Shown: positions 41,401 to 53,560, counted from the stretch's first letter. The stretch: 64,000 nt of DNA from Tetragonia tetragonoides (GCA_038025085.1 CM076153.1:17521001-17585000), one strand, 5' to 3'. A program made the numbers and translations. Notes: generated by a model not told the origin, from the sequence alone.

Positions 41401-42301
41401 AGTCAGTTGAGAAAGCCAAATCCAAAAAAAGGGCAAAGAAAGATGCTCCTACTGTCCCTGGAGAAGCAAATGCAGGAGTGCAAATAGAAGCAAATGCAGG
41501 ACTGCAAACCAGCCACGTAAGTTATTTTTTAGTAACAACGTGAAATATTCTCATTTGTTCCCTAATGTACATTTAGCTTTGTTTCCCCCATGAAATTTTA
41601 CTTGCCAAATAATCCAGTAACTATATGCCTTTTGTTTGCTCAATCGTAGCCCAAAAATATTATGATAGGACTGTAAATGATCCATCATGTCCATTTAGCT
41701 TGTTTCCCCCATCAAATTAGATTATTTAACCCTATTTTTTAGTAAGAACATGACCTTTTTTTGTTGATTATTACCAATTCGGTTTTATGAGTATGTGATA
41801 GGAAATCACCCTAAGTTTCTTTCCCTGTAGGCTCTCACAAATATAAATCCAGCTATTACACCTGGGCTGAGAATGATAGAAGCAGGAGCGTCGTCAAAAG
41901 CGTCACAGGGAGTGTTGAACGTGCCCATTCCTGGCGTAGGTTCATTGATACTGAATCTCTCCACACCGGCTTCGAGATTCCATCCGCAACAGGACATAAG
42001 TTTGTCTCCTCAGCCTGGATGTGTGTCAGGTTCCAATATCCGTGGAATGCCAATGCAACCCCAAGATACAAAATTTCCATTAGATTTTATTCGCCACCCG
42101 GGTGCAGAACAGATGATGTCAAATTTGGGGAACTTTGGCCAACATTTCAACAATAGAGGCATTGGAAACGAGCATATTGGTTTTCCTAGATCAAACACAT
42201 CGCAAAGGATGTTGTTACCATATGACCCGAGGATGTTGTTACCCTATGACCCATCAATGACAAATGGTAACGGCTTTATTGGCTGTTTCTACGAACACTG
42301 A
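38499..42301 (+). CDS. FAR1/FRS-type MULE transposase with frameshifted C terminus
   Basis: Exons 38499-38546, 39031-41516 and 41831-42301. Residues 1-16 come from a small first exon (MCDFMDNVMDEEEIIR). A FAR1-type DNA-binding region follows (FAVICHKYAYSKGFEF), then the MULE catalytic domain with D324 (FDTTF), D385 (NDEDKAI) and E494 (TQRSERIN) all present, and a HRLCLWHI block. The SWIM finger reads YSCKLFEFRGIICKH: the first of the usual paired Cys is Tyr. After a 44/45-nt tandem repeat the frame shifts by one base and stops at 41487. The other frame stays open through a good donor (GTAAGT at 41517) into exon 3, which ends at 42301. It could be an active or recently active MULE transposase, or a domesticated FRS regulator. 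Its partner is the tail-to-tail Ulp1-like gene. Confidence 0.85.
41327..41415 (+). repeat. Tandem 44/45-nt coding repeat in the transposase gene
   Basis: Copy 1 (41327-41370) and copy 2 (41371-41415) match except for a few bases and one G: copy 1 has AAGGGAAG where copy 2 has AAGGGGAAG. The length difference shifts the reading frame. In the frame of the downstream exon each unit encodes a WEPSGNGKGKSVEK-like block. Confidence 0.88.
42205..42252 (+). repeat. Tandem 24-nt repeat encoding MLLPYDP twice
   Basis: AGGATGTTGTTACC(A/C)TATGACCC occurs twice in a row in the last exon of the transposase gene. It encodes two RMLLPYDP units near the C terminus. Confidence 0.85.
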
Positions 42302-42890
42302 CGTGTTACGATTTGAAAATTATCTATTTTAAAACAAAATATCCTTTTGTAGTACAATGTTGTCTATTTGTAAGACTAATTTTTGTAACCCTTTGTATTG
42401 GTGTCATCATTTAAAATATGAGACTATCGAGATATGTGAAACTTGTTTGAAAGCCAAGTTATATATAACCTTGTTTTTTACTCATGCAAATAAAGATCAT
42501 TCTCCTTTAATACTCATGCATTCATGCATGCTAAGGAAAAAAACTGAAAGCCTGTTAATCTGGTAACCTAGTAACTACGAAAAGTGTAATCCATATTATA
42601 AATACAGCAATTTGACATAATAATATTTTCAGATTGAACTAATACAAGGGCCATAGTTCAAGCCATTAACATAAACAGAAATTTGCTTTCAAGACTCATG
42701 CATGCAAACGATGTTATTCCCAATTATTTTAGGAACAACCTTGTGCATGCAAGGGTAACCAAAAGTATGCAAATCTTTGTTGTTCTGGCAACCTATTGAT
42801 GACGACGAGTTTGTCTAAGCCAAAAGAAGAACTTCGGGTTTACATTATCACACATATGTCTACCAAAATGAGGCAGTCCCAAACCCAAAC
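42302..42890. other. Spacer between the converging transposase and Ulp1-like genes
   Basis: AT-rich 3'-UTR-type sequence about 590 bases long. I see no gene, only possible polyadenylation signals for both strands. Confidence 0.5.
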
Positions 42891-45800
42891 TTAAACATTC
42901 TTCAGCAAAGCACGAACAACCTTACGCAACACACTTAGCTTTCGTTCATTTGCATTATTCATTATGAGTAAAACCGCCAGTTTCAGTCGTGCTTCTCCCA
43001 TATTGTCATGACACTACTGATTATTGAGTAAATCGCCAATCAAACAACCGTACAAAACAAACAACTTAAAGAGGAAAACCTAATTAGTTAGATATCATAC
43101 CTTCTTCAGTCCAGCCTCTTTATTCTTTCCAAATGCACGTAAGATCCAAAACCTGACATTTACCCTAGAATCTTTAGGATTATTGTCTGCATACATTGGT
43201 GACTTTGTAATTTGGGTCATTCCGAGTGCGTTTAACTCAACTCGTTCAGTTAGAAGATTGAAAACGACGTAACTTCTTTCTGTAAAATTTATCACAAGAT
43301 GAAAATATTAGTAAACTAAGTAAATGTATCGGTAAGGATTTTATGGAACTCTTCATCAGTTAAAAAGTACAAACATACCAGTGCTCGTATGCAATAATCA
43401 TGAGCATTGCAGCTTAGCTCCCTTACTCCTGAGTCCCAAACGGTTATTCTCTTCTTCTGGTTGTCCATCTCATAAATAGACCAACGCGATTCCCAGAAGA
43501 CTGGTATGTATATCTGGATTTTTCATGAATGTTCTTGAAGTTAACGGTGAAGGTGTAATGCATTTATATTTTTCCAATACATATCTTACTATGATACATT
43601 TAAAAATTTGTAGATAATTACTTACTATGAACTCCTCCTTGAAGCTTAGGGAAGAACCGGGGTCATTTATGTAAGTCTCCAGTAATGAAACCATGATGAT
43701 CAACAATTTTTTGTATTCTTTGTCTTTTTCCACCTTCGTATTATAAGCCATCAACACATCACGCTACATGGGGAGTTAAATCAACAAGGTCATCAACCAT
43801 GACAATATTTATTAGTAACAATTCAATTCAATACATCCTACTGGAGAGCATACCACCCAATTAAGAAACATCACCCAAAGTGTTTTCTTTTGTTTGTCCT
43901 GGTCTGCTGACTTCGAAGCCAGGTTCATATAGAGTGACAACATCTCCATAATCTTGTCAACAAGAATAAATAGAGAACCATGGGTCAATCATGTATGTAT
44001 TGCAAACAAATACAGTTTTAATCATGACGAAGGACTACACTTATATACCTCAAGTGATACTTGCCCTTGATTCTTCCCCTTTGACACGACTAGGCTGTTG
44101 TGTAGGTGGTTGCATGATATTCTTTTTCCACCAAATTTCGCAACCGTATGGTCGTACCTAAACAATAAGAAATGAGCTCACCATGCTCCATGAAGTAAAC
44201 AGAACTTTGTATATAAATTAATGATTTTATAACTTTAAGAAGGTATCAAACTTTTTAATGGTGGAGCTCTTGTTGTTCATGTACTAGAGTGTGAGGGCCT
44301 ACAAATCCTTCAACGTGAAACCCTTTATAAGATCTCTGGCACCGTTGTCGTCTGATTATGGTGTGTCCGGTTCTGGCGTTGGCATCACTACATCCCATTC
44401 ACTGTCACTTGACTCATCTCCTTCATGTGCTTTCGATGCTTGAGATTCTTCAGGTGCTTCAGTTGCTTCAGGTGCTTCAGGGGACTCAGGTGCTTGAGAT
44501 CCTTAAGGTGATTCAGGTGGTTGATTTGCTACAGGAGATTGATGAGGTTGACCTTCACAGAAATTATGAGTCACGGCTGCACTTGTGAATTTCTGACTTG
44601 CTTTTATGTTTGCATCAACATTGAGGCTACTGTCCCCAGCTTTCTGTTTATTCGCGGCTTGTGATCTAGTCATTCTGCGCGTACCCTTGTCCTCGTCTTC
44701 CCTTTGTTCCTCCATGCTCTTTGAGTTTTCCCCTATTGACTTGGTTTTCTTTCTTCCACGACCCCGTCCAACTGATTGAACACCTTCTTTATTAGCAGTT
44801 TCTTACTCCGCTTTGGTGATTTGATTTTAACTGGTTGTAACACAAAGCCATGTGCTACCTGCATGGATGAAATGAGTGGCAACTAAACGTTTAGCCACCT
44901 GTTGACAATGCCTTACAATCACCATAATGACAACATAATATTTATTTTTACCCTTTGGCAAGGTTCCTTGTTTCTCTCCCTCTCATCATCAGATTATAAC
45001 ACACACTATCAGAAGTGGGGATCCTTGGTTGTGGTCCGATTGGATAAGGCAGTCCATACTCCACATTGTCAACAATCTGCACATTCACGATCATGGCATC
45101 AGTTCCTTTAAAACCATGGACAACCTCTAAATATATTAGTAACAAATATAAAGAGAAACACCTAGCCCAAATAAGGTAAGACCAGTGAGCCAGTGACAAT
45201 AGACGCTATAGTGTATCCCAAAAAAGACATAGCTCACCTGACCCCCACAAAAGAACCCAAATGTTGTTGTGTCAGCCTCTATTGCTTCCTTGAATTCTTT
45301 ATTAGTCCATGACCATACCCTAGGTCTCTTCAAATTCCACCTCACTCCGCGACCAACGTTTATCCTATCCAAATACACAAGCTGTACAAACCCAAGTATG
45401 CATGTTAAACAAGGTATTGCTGATTACTTATGTTGGAATGCTAAAAAGATTTAGGTTTTTTACCGTTAGGAACAAAGAAGATCCAGATACTCCTATTTTA
45501 TATTTATCACCTCTCTCGGAGTAATGAAAAATCCAGTCTATGACATACTTCCCCCAGTTTTAGTCCTTCACATTCTCCAAAACGTGTGTTGTTAGAGCTC
45601 TGCAATGATAGGGGCTAAACCACGAGCTCTTTGTGTGACACACAACCATTGAAAGTGAGAACATAATAAAGTGCCTCAAGAACAACAATTTGTCTTCCAA
45701 CTGGGCTAAGCATTTGTTTCGAACGTGATCTGCATCTATTCCTCCCTTGTTATTGTACTCGTCAAGCATTGCCACCACCTTCGGGTCACTCACATCAGCA

Positions 45801-48245
45801 ATAGGCACATCCTTCAACTCCGGGCTGGCCGGAATGCCCAACACCCACATGACCATCATGTCAGTTAATTTCACATCTTTAGGTCCTCCTATTTCATGTC
45901 CCATTCTCAATTCTAGCTCCCCCAAATTGGCGTCAATCCTATGCCCCAGCCAACATGCTAGCGCCTTGTTTATCTTTGCTAATTCAATTTCCAGCATCGA
46001 TCCCCACCCAGCTTCATCAACCCACCTCTTTTGGTGGGGTTCTAGCTCTTTGACAAGAGATTTGAGCTTCTTAAGCACGCACCTACATGTCTGGTGACCC
46101 TACAATCAAAAATAGTAATTAGATATGTCATTAATCTCACATCACAAAAGTTAGCATCACCAAAATCAGTACACTAACCAAGTTATTTCCCGGTGTACTC
46201 TTGGTTGGTCTTCCTCTTGTTCTTTTTGGGCCTATCACTACCTTCATTCGTTTCCTTTTTTTTCCTACCATGTGAAGAAGGTTTATGTTTAGTTTCACAG
46301 TTTGAGACAAATAGACATCATTGGACAAATTATAGAAAATATGTAACTACCTCATCATCTTGGTAATTCCACTTCCTTTTTGATCCATCCTCCTCATATT
46401 TGGTCCTCATTTCTATTTGTATTCGTGCATGATCCTCCTCCTCTGGAATGTTTGCCTAAAGTAACAAAAAAAATTTACAAATTGAGACCAACAAATCCAT
46501 AATCTAATCACTACAAATTTAATTGAAACTACCTTAGCACCAGCAGTTGAGCATCCTCCCTCAGAAATGCCTTTACCATTACCATCTGATACAAACAGAC
46601 CATTCACTATGGGGTCTGGTTTCACTGTATATGATCCACCATCTTCTTGATCCTTATTTTTATCCTAGTAAAGCAATTATGGTGACTTAGCATTCATCCA
46701 CTGAAAAACAAGTACGTTATTTTACTACTAACAATGTAAGTATATTTCCATAGGTGCGTCCACAAGACTGATTTGCTGTATATTTCAATACATTATTTTA
46801 CTAGTAACAATATAAATCTAATCAGTAATGGCTACTATCAATTAGAATAACAACTATCATTGTCAACAACAAATAAAATAAATAGTATTCTATTATCAAA
46901 CAAAATTGGTCCACACACATTCATAGAGGATAGTTATACAATAAATATATATTATTCCATTATCAAACAAATTTGACCCACAAACCTTGTTATTATCAAA
47001 CTCCCCACGTGGTTGGTGACTTGAATCATTGTTGACCTCATTTAATTTAAATATACGAAAGTCACTAAGTAATTAGTCCCCATCAAAATTTAGGGTTCCT
47101 GGTTAAAGAGTGTCCTACAAGCAAATAAACAACCTGGTTAGATTATAATATTTGTCGACATTACCATCTTTTGAATCAATACAACAGCAACATAAATACA
47201 TCACATTGCAATATGTTACCGGCCCATGGTGATCATTGTCGTCAGTGGCCGTGTAATACCCAGCATCAGTATCAATCTCACTTGTAGAATGATTTCCAGT
47301 AATGGAAGCACAACCACTGGTGTGATTGGTGTCATGGCCCTCTCCAGGCTGTTTGTCAAACCACAAGTGGAACAAAAATAGTAAATGAAGTTCCAAAAAT
47401 AAGAAACAATGTTTTTAAGTCAATATAACATATATCATAAGTCTTTCATACTTCTTTTGTGTGGCTCAACATGTCGGAGGCCTCCATTGGAGTTCGTAGC
47501 TCAGGTTGTGGTTCATGAAGAGCATTTGATGATTGATCATCAATTGTATGGCCATCTTCACTCATTTGACTAAGATTATCCCTAAAAAACTGACCGTGAG
47601 TAGAATCATTGATCCCATCAAAAAGTAGGTCGTCCTTCCTGTTAACTTCTTTTAGCTGATGGACCTAAGATATTCAATTTTCGCTATGTCAGACCAAGTG
47701 CAATCAAATTTTTTAAAATTTTAAACAAATTCATTGGCAAATGTCATGTAAATTCACATAATTATTTTGAAACACATCCAAACATGTTTATGATATAAAA
47801 TATTGAAGACATTCTCTAACCTCAGTCAGTACAGATATAATATATTCATCATGTAGAAGCGCATTGTCATTGTCCTGTTTATGTTTTCATGTGGACAAAC
47901 AAGTAGAAGTAAAATTCAATCACACATTGACACAGTAAATCAAAAGACAATGACAATGACAATGCAAACCATGATACATTATTGATAACAATAAGGCAAA
48001 AGTAAGGCAAAAGTAAGGCAAAATTGTTTGGTGTCACTTCATCTGTGTTAATGTCCATTTGCACAACTACAAACTATATAAAACAAGCAAAAATTAAGAT
48101 AAGATAATTACGCATTATGTACTTAACACACCTCTCTCCTTGACATATAATCATCAACATCAAGATCGTGTAATACTGATTGTGATATTCTATATACCTT
48201 ATCCATAGCGTTTTCATCATCCATTACCGTCAATTGGTTATCCAT
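42891..48245 (-). pseudogene. Multi-exon Ulp1 (C48 SUMO-protease)-like gene of the MULE-captured type, decayed
   Basis: About 13 small exons on the minus strand start at ATG 48245 (MDNQLTVMDDENAMDK). Exons 48245-48132, 47874-47821, 47664-47452 and 47348-47220 join in phase and encode an acidic N terminus. An RTRGRPTKS AT-hook-like piece lies near 46215. The largest exon (about 46099-45560) holds the plant Ulp1-associated domain (RWVDEAGWGSMLEIEL, VMWVLGIPASPE). The LVYLDRI exon follows near 45380, a second GRGRGRKK stretch near 44770, then the protease-like part (IYIPVFWESRWSIYEMDN, VWDSG) near 43500. The last exon ends at 42891. The catalytic His of the usual HW is Arg. Stops at about 45560, 44504 and 44357 interrupt it. 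Ulp1-like sequences carried by MULEs are known (Kaonashi in Arabidopsis, CUMULE in melon). The antisense, tail-to-tail position next to the transposase fits. Confidence 0.72.
44440..44522 (-). repeat. Pro-Glu-Ala-coding minisatellite in the Ulp1-like gene
   Basis: Nine-base units like GGTGCTTCA repeat on the plus strand. The minus strand reads a PEAPEATEAPE-type acidic low-complexity segment. An in-frame TAA at about 44504 breaks it. Confidence 0.65.
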
Positions 48246-51098
48246 CTACCAATATAATTAAATGAAAATTAGTCATCAATACAGTTATGCATACTTTGTC
48301 ACAAATATATTGGTACTAATCAGGTTTTAAAGTAAAAAATCCAACAAAAAACACATACTCAATTGAATGTTCAAAATATATGAAATTAATAAAAAAAAAT
48401 TAAAAACAAAAAACACATACTCAATTGAAGGTTCAAAATATATGAAATTAATTATAAAAACTAAAAAAAAAAAAAATAAAGTTTGTACTGTCCTCAAATG
48501 AAGGACCAAAATAAAAGAGTACAATTTTCCCACCACCTTTACCACAAATCTAAATTTTTTGTTGATGACAATCCCTACGCTTTGTCAGCAAAATACAATC
48601 TAAAGTAAATCACAACTTTCCCACCCACTTGAACAAAAATAAAATTTACAAATTAAAATAGTAACAAGTACTATAAAATTGCCTTGCCTTATCTACACTT
48701 TCATGAATTTGAAGGTTGATAATCAAAGATTACAACTTTCCCACCTACTTCAACACAAATTAAAATTAACAAATCTTTCAACAACAAACCCCAACTCTGT
48801 GAGCAAAATTAACTTTAATTCAAAAAATTTCAGATTTTTTCTCCTTCAAACCATCACATTCCCTGTACATGCAACCCTCAACCCTCAACCCGCAACCGCC
48901 AACCAGCAACCCGCAACCCGCAACCCAACCCAGATTTTTTGTCATCTTCACCCATTTCAACGAAACTAAACACAACATCAACAAACCAAATTTATGAAAA
49001 GAATTGCAAACCCAATTCCTCAACTGACTTATAACTACAATTTTAGTGAAATATTGAAAGGGTTTCCGAAAATTACCTTCAATAGGTGTCTTCAAAGATG
49101 AGTGATGGGTGATGTTCTTTGTTTATTTCCTTTTCAGCGCCTTTCAAGAACAAAGACAGAAGAGAGAGAAGTTACGTGTTGGAAATATTTTTGGGAAGTC
49201 ATGTGTCAGAGAAGGGGAAAAGGGGGAGGAGGCAAGGGGACGGCTCACGTGAGTGGGGCGTGTCGATAAGGCAAGGCAAATTTATAGGAGTTGTTACTAT
49301 TTTAACTCGCTTAACAATGTGTTTGATTGACCTTAATTTTACTTAAATTCAATTTTGTTTAGTCAACTTCAGTTCAGTTAAGTTCAGTTCAAATGTAATT
49401 TTAGCACTCATTTTAATTTTCTTTTCCCAAATTTTTTCATAATCATAATTACGTATTCGTAAACATATCAATACATACTTGTAAAGGAGTCCAATATTGA
49501 ATGGTGAACGATCAACTTTAATAAATCAATTCAGTTCAGTTATATCAGTTTAGCTAAGTTCATATAAGTTTTATCTTGCTGAAATAAACGGAGGCTAAGT
49601 CACAATCATAGATAAAAATATTAGTACTTCCATTTAACTAAATGAAATCTTTTTATTAAATATTAGGGTCGGGTAAATGCTTGTTTGATGGAAAAATGGG
49701 TTTCATCCATACGTCTAGTGACGACTCGTAATATTTTTGTATTGGCTTTCGCCTCATGTCACAAATTCACACATCTAATAACGACTCATAATAATTACAA
49801 AATTACAACTACGTAGGGTGCGTTTTTTAGAGCTTACTCGGTCAGTTCAGTTTAGTTTAGGTGTTAGTTCATTGATTTCAATTTCAGTTAAATGATGTTC
49901 ATTCATTTTAGTGGTGCTGAGTTCAAAAATAAACTTTTTGTCTCACATATTAAGTTATGTTTATTTCAAATCAGTGGTGTCCAGTTCAGTACAATGGTAT
50001 CTACTTCAGTGATGTTGAATTCAATTCAATTCTAAAGAACACACCCGTACTCGTGTCAACTCAAACTATGTGAACAAGGGAATGTGTGTGGAATGGGAGG
50101 CAAATTATTAGCAATTGAGTAATTTCCGGTGACCGGAAAAGGTCAGGGTTCAATTCTATAAATTTCAATATCTACGTAAGCGGCAAGTCCGTCCGTCAAC
50201 TTGAATTTAAACTCCTTTGAAAGTACAAATAACTCAAGCAACTAAATCCGACTAATAAGTTATGGCCCTTCCATGGCACCGGAGTTCATTGCCTTAGCAG
50301 CTTGTAGTAAAGAAGCGGAAATGTTGAGTAAGTGACGAGATAATTAATCTCATTCAATTATAATGTTAAACCGACATCCTACTGGAATGGAGGTTAATGA
50401 AGAAAAATATATATTCAATGGCGTAACTGACCCGATGGGTCAACCTAAACCCAAAGACTATGAGTTAGGGTCAAGGATTTGTTTACCAGAAGGGTTCAAA
50501 GTGATCCGAATCCGCTGAAACTTAAACTAAACCCAATCCACCCGACCCGTTTTAATGGTCTAATCCCATCCTTATACATCCCTAATGGGTATGCGTGGGA
50601 TCAATTAAAGTAAAGGTTAATTTCATAAATCCATGTCGATGTTACCAGATTAATCCGTCAATGATCACAAAACCGCTTCTACTTGAATAATGTCAACGTG
50701 ATCTGCCTGGTCAATAGAATTTCAGTTGCGATTTAATATTACGCAGTCCTAGGACTTCACCCAACCCAATATTGAACTTCCTTGACTACAAACAAGGTGT
50801 TATTTTTATGGGTTTATTCATTGCATTTTACTGTCACGTTAAATAATTCAACTTAAATGTTTATATTGTGATACGGTATTCACACCCTTCTTTTCATTTT
50901 ATTGGTCAAGGTTGTTATTAGTCATATCATGAATACGAGGAGTATCATCCTTTCACATTCTCCAGTTCTTACTACAAATAGCTGATGTTTGTAGAACAAC
51001 CAAAGGAAGCTATTTTCCCCATTTGCACACAACCACTCTCTAATATATTGTACTTCGTCTTTGCATTGGTCTTACCTCTTACCCAAATTTACTTCACA
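48246..51098. other. Intergenic DNA rich in TTCAGTT words, with one MITE
   Basis: The first 900 bases are the leader and promoter of the minus-strand Ulp1-like gene, including a small CAACCCGCAACC-type repeat near 48885-48935. Between 49340 and 50040 the word TTCAGTT recurs many times. A TTTCCGGTGACCGGAAA palindrome lies near 50127. No gene is supported. Confidence 0.45.
49816..50046. mobile_element. MITE with GGGTG(C/T)GTT(T/C)TTTAGA ends
   Basis: 231 bp; the left end GGGTGCGTTTTTTAGA pairs with the reversed right end GGGTGTGTTCTTTAGA. GTA flanks both sides (49813-49815 and 50047-50049). A 3-bp duplication points to a PIF/Harbinger-like origin, although GTA differs from the standard TTA/TAA. 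The interior is built from TTCAGTT repeats. Confidence 0.7.
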
Positions 51099-51969
51099 AT
51101 GGATGGACCTAAGCCGTTTCCCTTCACCCTACTTCCTGATTGCTTACTAACTACTATCATGATCATCGTAGGGCGATCGTCGCTCAAAGATTATGCAAGC
51201 ATGAAGACTAGGTAAAAACTTATCATAGAATAATGATCGTTAAATTTTTGTAATCCTTTCTATTCCTCAATTTGTTTGCGATTTTGACCAGTTGCAAGCA
51301 CATTAGAGATATTTGCAATCGAACAGAAGTCCTCCAGCAAGTAACTCTAGACAAATTGTCTTCCTACTCCCCTTTCATTTAAGCTTGCGAGTTTTCCTTA
51401 CCATGTGCATATATCATGGCAACGCTAGCGCAGTGTGCTTTCTTGGCACGGTAGGAAGTTATTTTAATCTGCTATTAAAAATTATAGGGAACCATGGATT
51501 ATATGTTATTTAGTTTTCAAAGTCAATCACAATTTGTATTATATTTTCAGATTAACTACTTTGTCGAGAGACGGTATGTGGAGGGCATTCATTGTATGAA
51601 CGGGCTGTCGAACGTGGTCACCCTAAGGCATCATACCTGTTGAGCGTGCTTCTAATGTGCAGGGGAGATACGGATTCAGTTTCAAGAGGGATTAATCTTA
51701 TGGGCCACGCGGCTAGAGAATTAAAGGGGTTAGGTATCATCGATTGTCGAACAACTTTAAACCGCTATTGTCCCCTTCACCGCTATGGCCCAAATAGTCG
51801 CCCAAACTATATATGGCCGTTCATTATATGCCCAGATGTGAAGCTCCACGACCCTAATAGAAGATGGGATGAGTTAGATGATTTCAACGCAAAACTCGAG
51901 GATTTAGGTCCCACTTGCAATATTTGTAGAAGTCGGCGTGAAGTAGATTATTTTAATAGCATTGTTTAG
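51099..51969 (+). pseudogene. At2g35280-like F-box protein, frameshifted
   Basis: Three exons fit: 51099-51212 (MDGPKPFPFTLLPDCLLTTI, an F-box-like start), about 51292-51450 (SCKHIRDICNRTEVLQQVTL), and about 51551-51969 with a Sel1-like helical repeat (YERAVERGHPKASYLL). The Cys/His-rich tail is CPLHRYGP and CNICRSRREVDYF. This order is that of a plant F-box family typified by At2g35280, whose members are thought to act as SCF adaptors. Two frame breaks occur: near 51380 in exon 2, where a TAA follows YSPFI, and near 51590 in exon 3. Because both lie inside conserved parts, I read it as a pseudogene or captured relic. Confidence 0.72.
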
Positions 51970-52644
51970 AAAATTATTACTGTTATTGAATCTATTTTAC
52001 CGATCCAAATGAATGATGTTTCCCTATAAAATTTGCACTTGCGTATAATTAATTAAGTCAAATGTTTTAAAGTGAGTTTTATTATATATATATATATATA
52101 TATTGACGTGTATGCTTGCTAAGTTAACATAACTACTTCATTAATTAGTAACAACAATTTATATCTAAATATATCAATGTAAACAGTACATCACAATATA
52201 ATAAATATAGATTTATAGGAACAATAGTGTTAGGGAGGGTAGAGTTGTCCTCAAAAGCTGCAACAAAAAAGGACTTGTACTTGTACTTGCTTTAATTTAG
52301 CGGGAAAAATAAGGAACTAGTATCCAAGTTACCAATTTTTTAGTAACGGATTCCAAAATTGAGTAACAACCGTTATATAATTTGGAATTTTGTCATCTTC
52401 TGCTTGTCCTGCGCCCATATGTAATTGACACGTGTTTCCTTGGGATCCAACCCAATTCCATTTTTGCGGGAAAATAAGGTGTAGGACAATGCAAGTCATG
52501 AAATTATCGGTAACAATTAGGAAATAACTGGTGACAATAGAAGAAAATTTGTTATATTCTACTCCCCCATAATTAAGGACAAACTTTTTGAAACAATAGT
52601 ACACTACATTTTGCCTTTCAGTAAAAAAACAAAAAGTATCAAAA
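51970..52644. other. AT-rich spacer before orphan ORF A
   Basis: It contains a (TA)n run at 52083-52103 and several AGTAACAA words (52147, 52341 and 52361). No gene is seen. The last 100 bases are the likely leader of the ORF at 52645. Confidence 0.4.
52083..52103. repeat. (TA)n microsatellite
   Basis: About ten uninterrupted TA units just downstream of the F-box pseudogene. Confidence 0.93.
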
Positions 52645-52956
52645 ATGGTGAAACAAAACCAAAAAACCCCTTCCAAATGTGACCAACTGTTGTCCATTAA
52701 GAAAGCTCATGCCAAAGATAAGTTAGAGGTTAGGATTTTTATGAGGAAGCTAATAAAGCATGTTGGCATCAAAATGGTCGATGGTATCATGATGATTTGC
52801 GAGTTTGAGAACCAAACTCTTGAAACCATGTTTACCGAGGAGGTAAACCACTCTTTCATCCACAAAGTCTCTGACGAATTCATCGACATATTCCGTCACT
52901 ATGCTGCTCTACCAGTTGCCGATGATATCATCTTGAAGCACGAGGTTAGGAGGTAA
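52645..52956 (+). CDS. Orphan ORF A, 103 aa, paralogue of the ORF at 55877
   Basis: A single uninterrupted frame from ATG 52645, with AAAA before the ATG, to TAA 52954-52956. The product is basic at the N terminus (MVKQNQKTPSK), then predicted helical: RIFMRKLIKHVGIKMVDGI, an acidic middle and FIDIFRHYAALPV near the end. No signal peptide or membrane span is visible and I do not recognise a family. Its first helix (H-x-x-D...R-(I/V)-F-M...(L/V)-K-x-(V/L)-G) lines up with the ORF at 55877. It is AT-rich like the surroundings. It may be a real small gene or a captured exon; no function can be assigned. Confidence 0.5.
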   Translation: MVKQNQKTPSKCDQLLSIKKAHAKDKLEVRIFMRKLIKHVGIKMVDGIMMICEFENQTLETMFTEEVNHSFIHKVSDEFIDIFRHYAALPVADDIILKHEVRR

Positions 52957-53311
52957 AAGAGGCTAGCAAGCCTAAACGTCAACCCATGAAGGATCTGAAC
53001 TCTCTCACAAACTATATCGTATAAGAGTAGTACTATTATGGAAAAATGAAGTGGGGATTTAGTAAAATTTGACGTTAAGTAAATGCTTCTTGTATTTTGG
53101 ATTAAAAAGATAGTTATTAGGTCATGTTTTGTTGTTTCGGAACATATGATAGTGGCCTAGTGGGGGAAACAAGAAAAATTCCTTTTGTATCCAATTTATT
53201 TTCCTTAACAATGATATATATGCGTATTTTCTAGTTAATACTCATGCAATATCTGCGTAATATTTCAGTAATCTTCCTCAATGTCTAATATGCTCTGCTA
53301 TGGTAAGCTTG

Positions 53312-53560
53312 TTTTAGTAACAATCTTTAGGAAATATACAAAATAAACAATACTTTGTAAAGTATCGTTATTTTAGTAACAATCTTTAGTAAAAGTACAA
53401 AATAGACAATACTTGTAAATTCTCGTTATTTTAGTATCAATCTTTATTAAAATAAAAAGGAAACAATACTTCGAAAGTTTTGTTATTTTAGTCAAAATCT
53501 TTATTAAAAATACATAAGAAACAATATACAAAAATGTTCCTTTTTTTTAGTAACAATCTA
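53312..53560. repeat. Satellite-like tandem repeat, 57-59 bp period, about 4.3 copies
   Basis: Units start TTTTAGTAACAATCTTTA and continue through ACAATACTT to (C/T)GTTA. Starts fall at 53312, 53371, 53430, 53487 and 53545. Copies differ by point changes and 1-2 base indels, increasing to the right. Confidence 0.85.

Noticed and set aside
50985..51098. Upstream in-frame extension of the F-box relic
   Set aside because: The F-box family normally starts a few residues before the LPDCLL block, which fits the ATG at 51099; the upstream part is hydrophobic filler without similarity.
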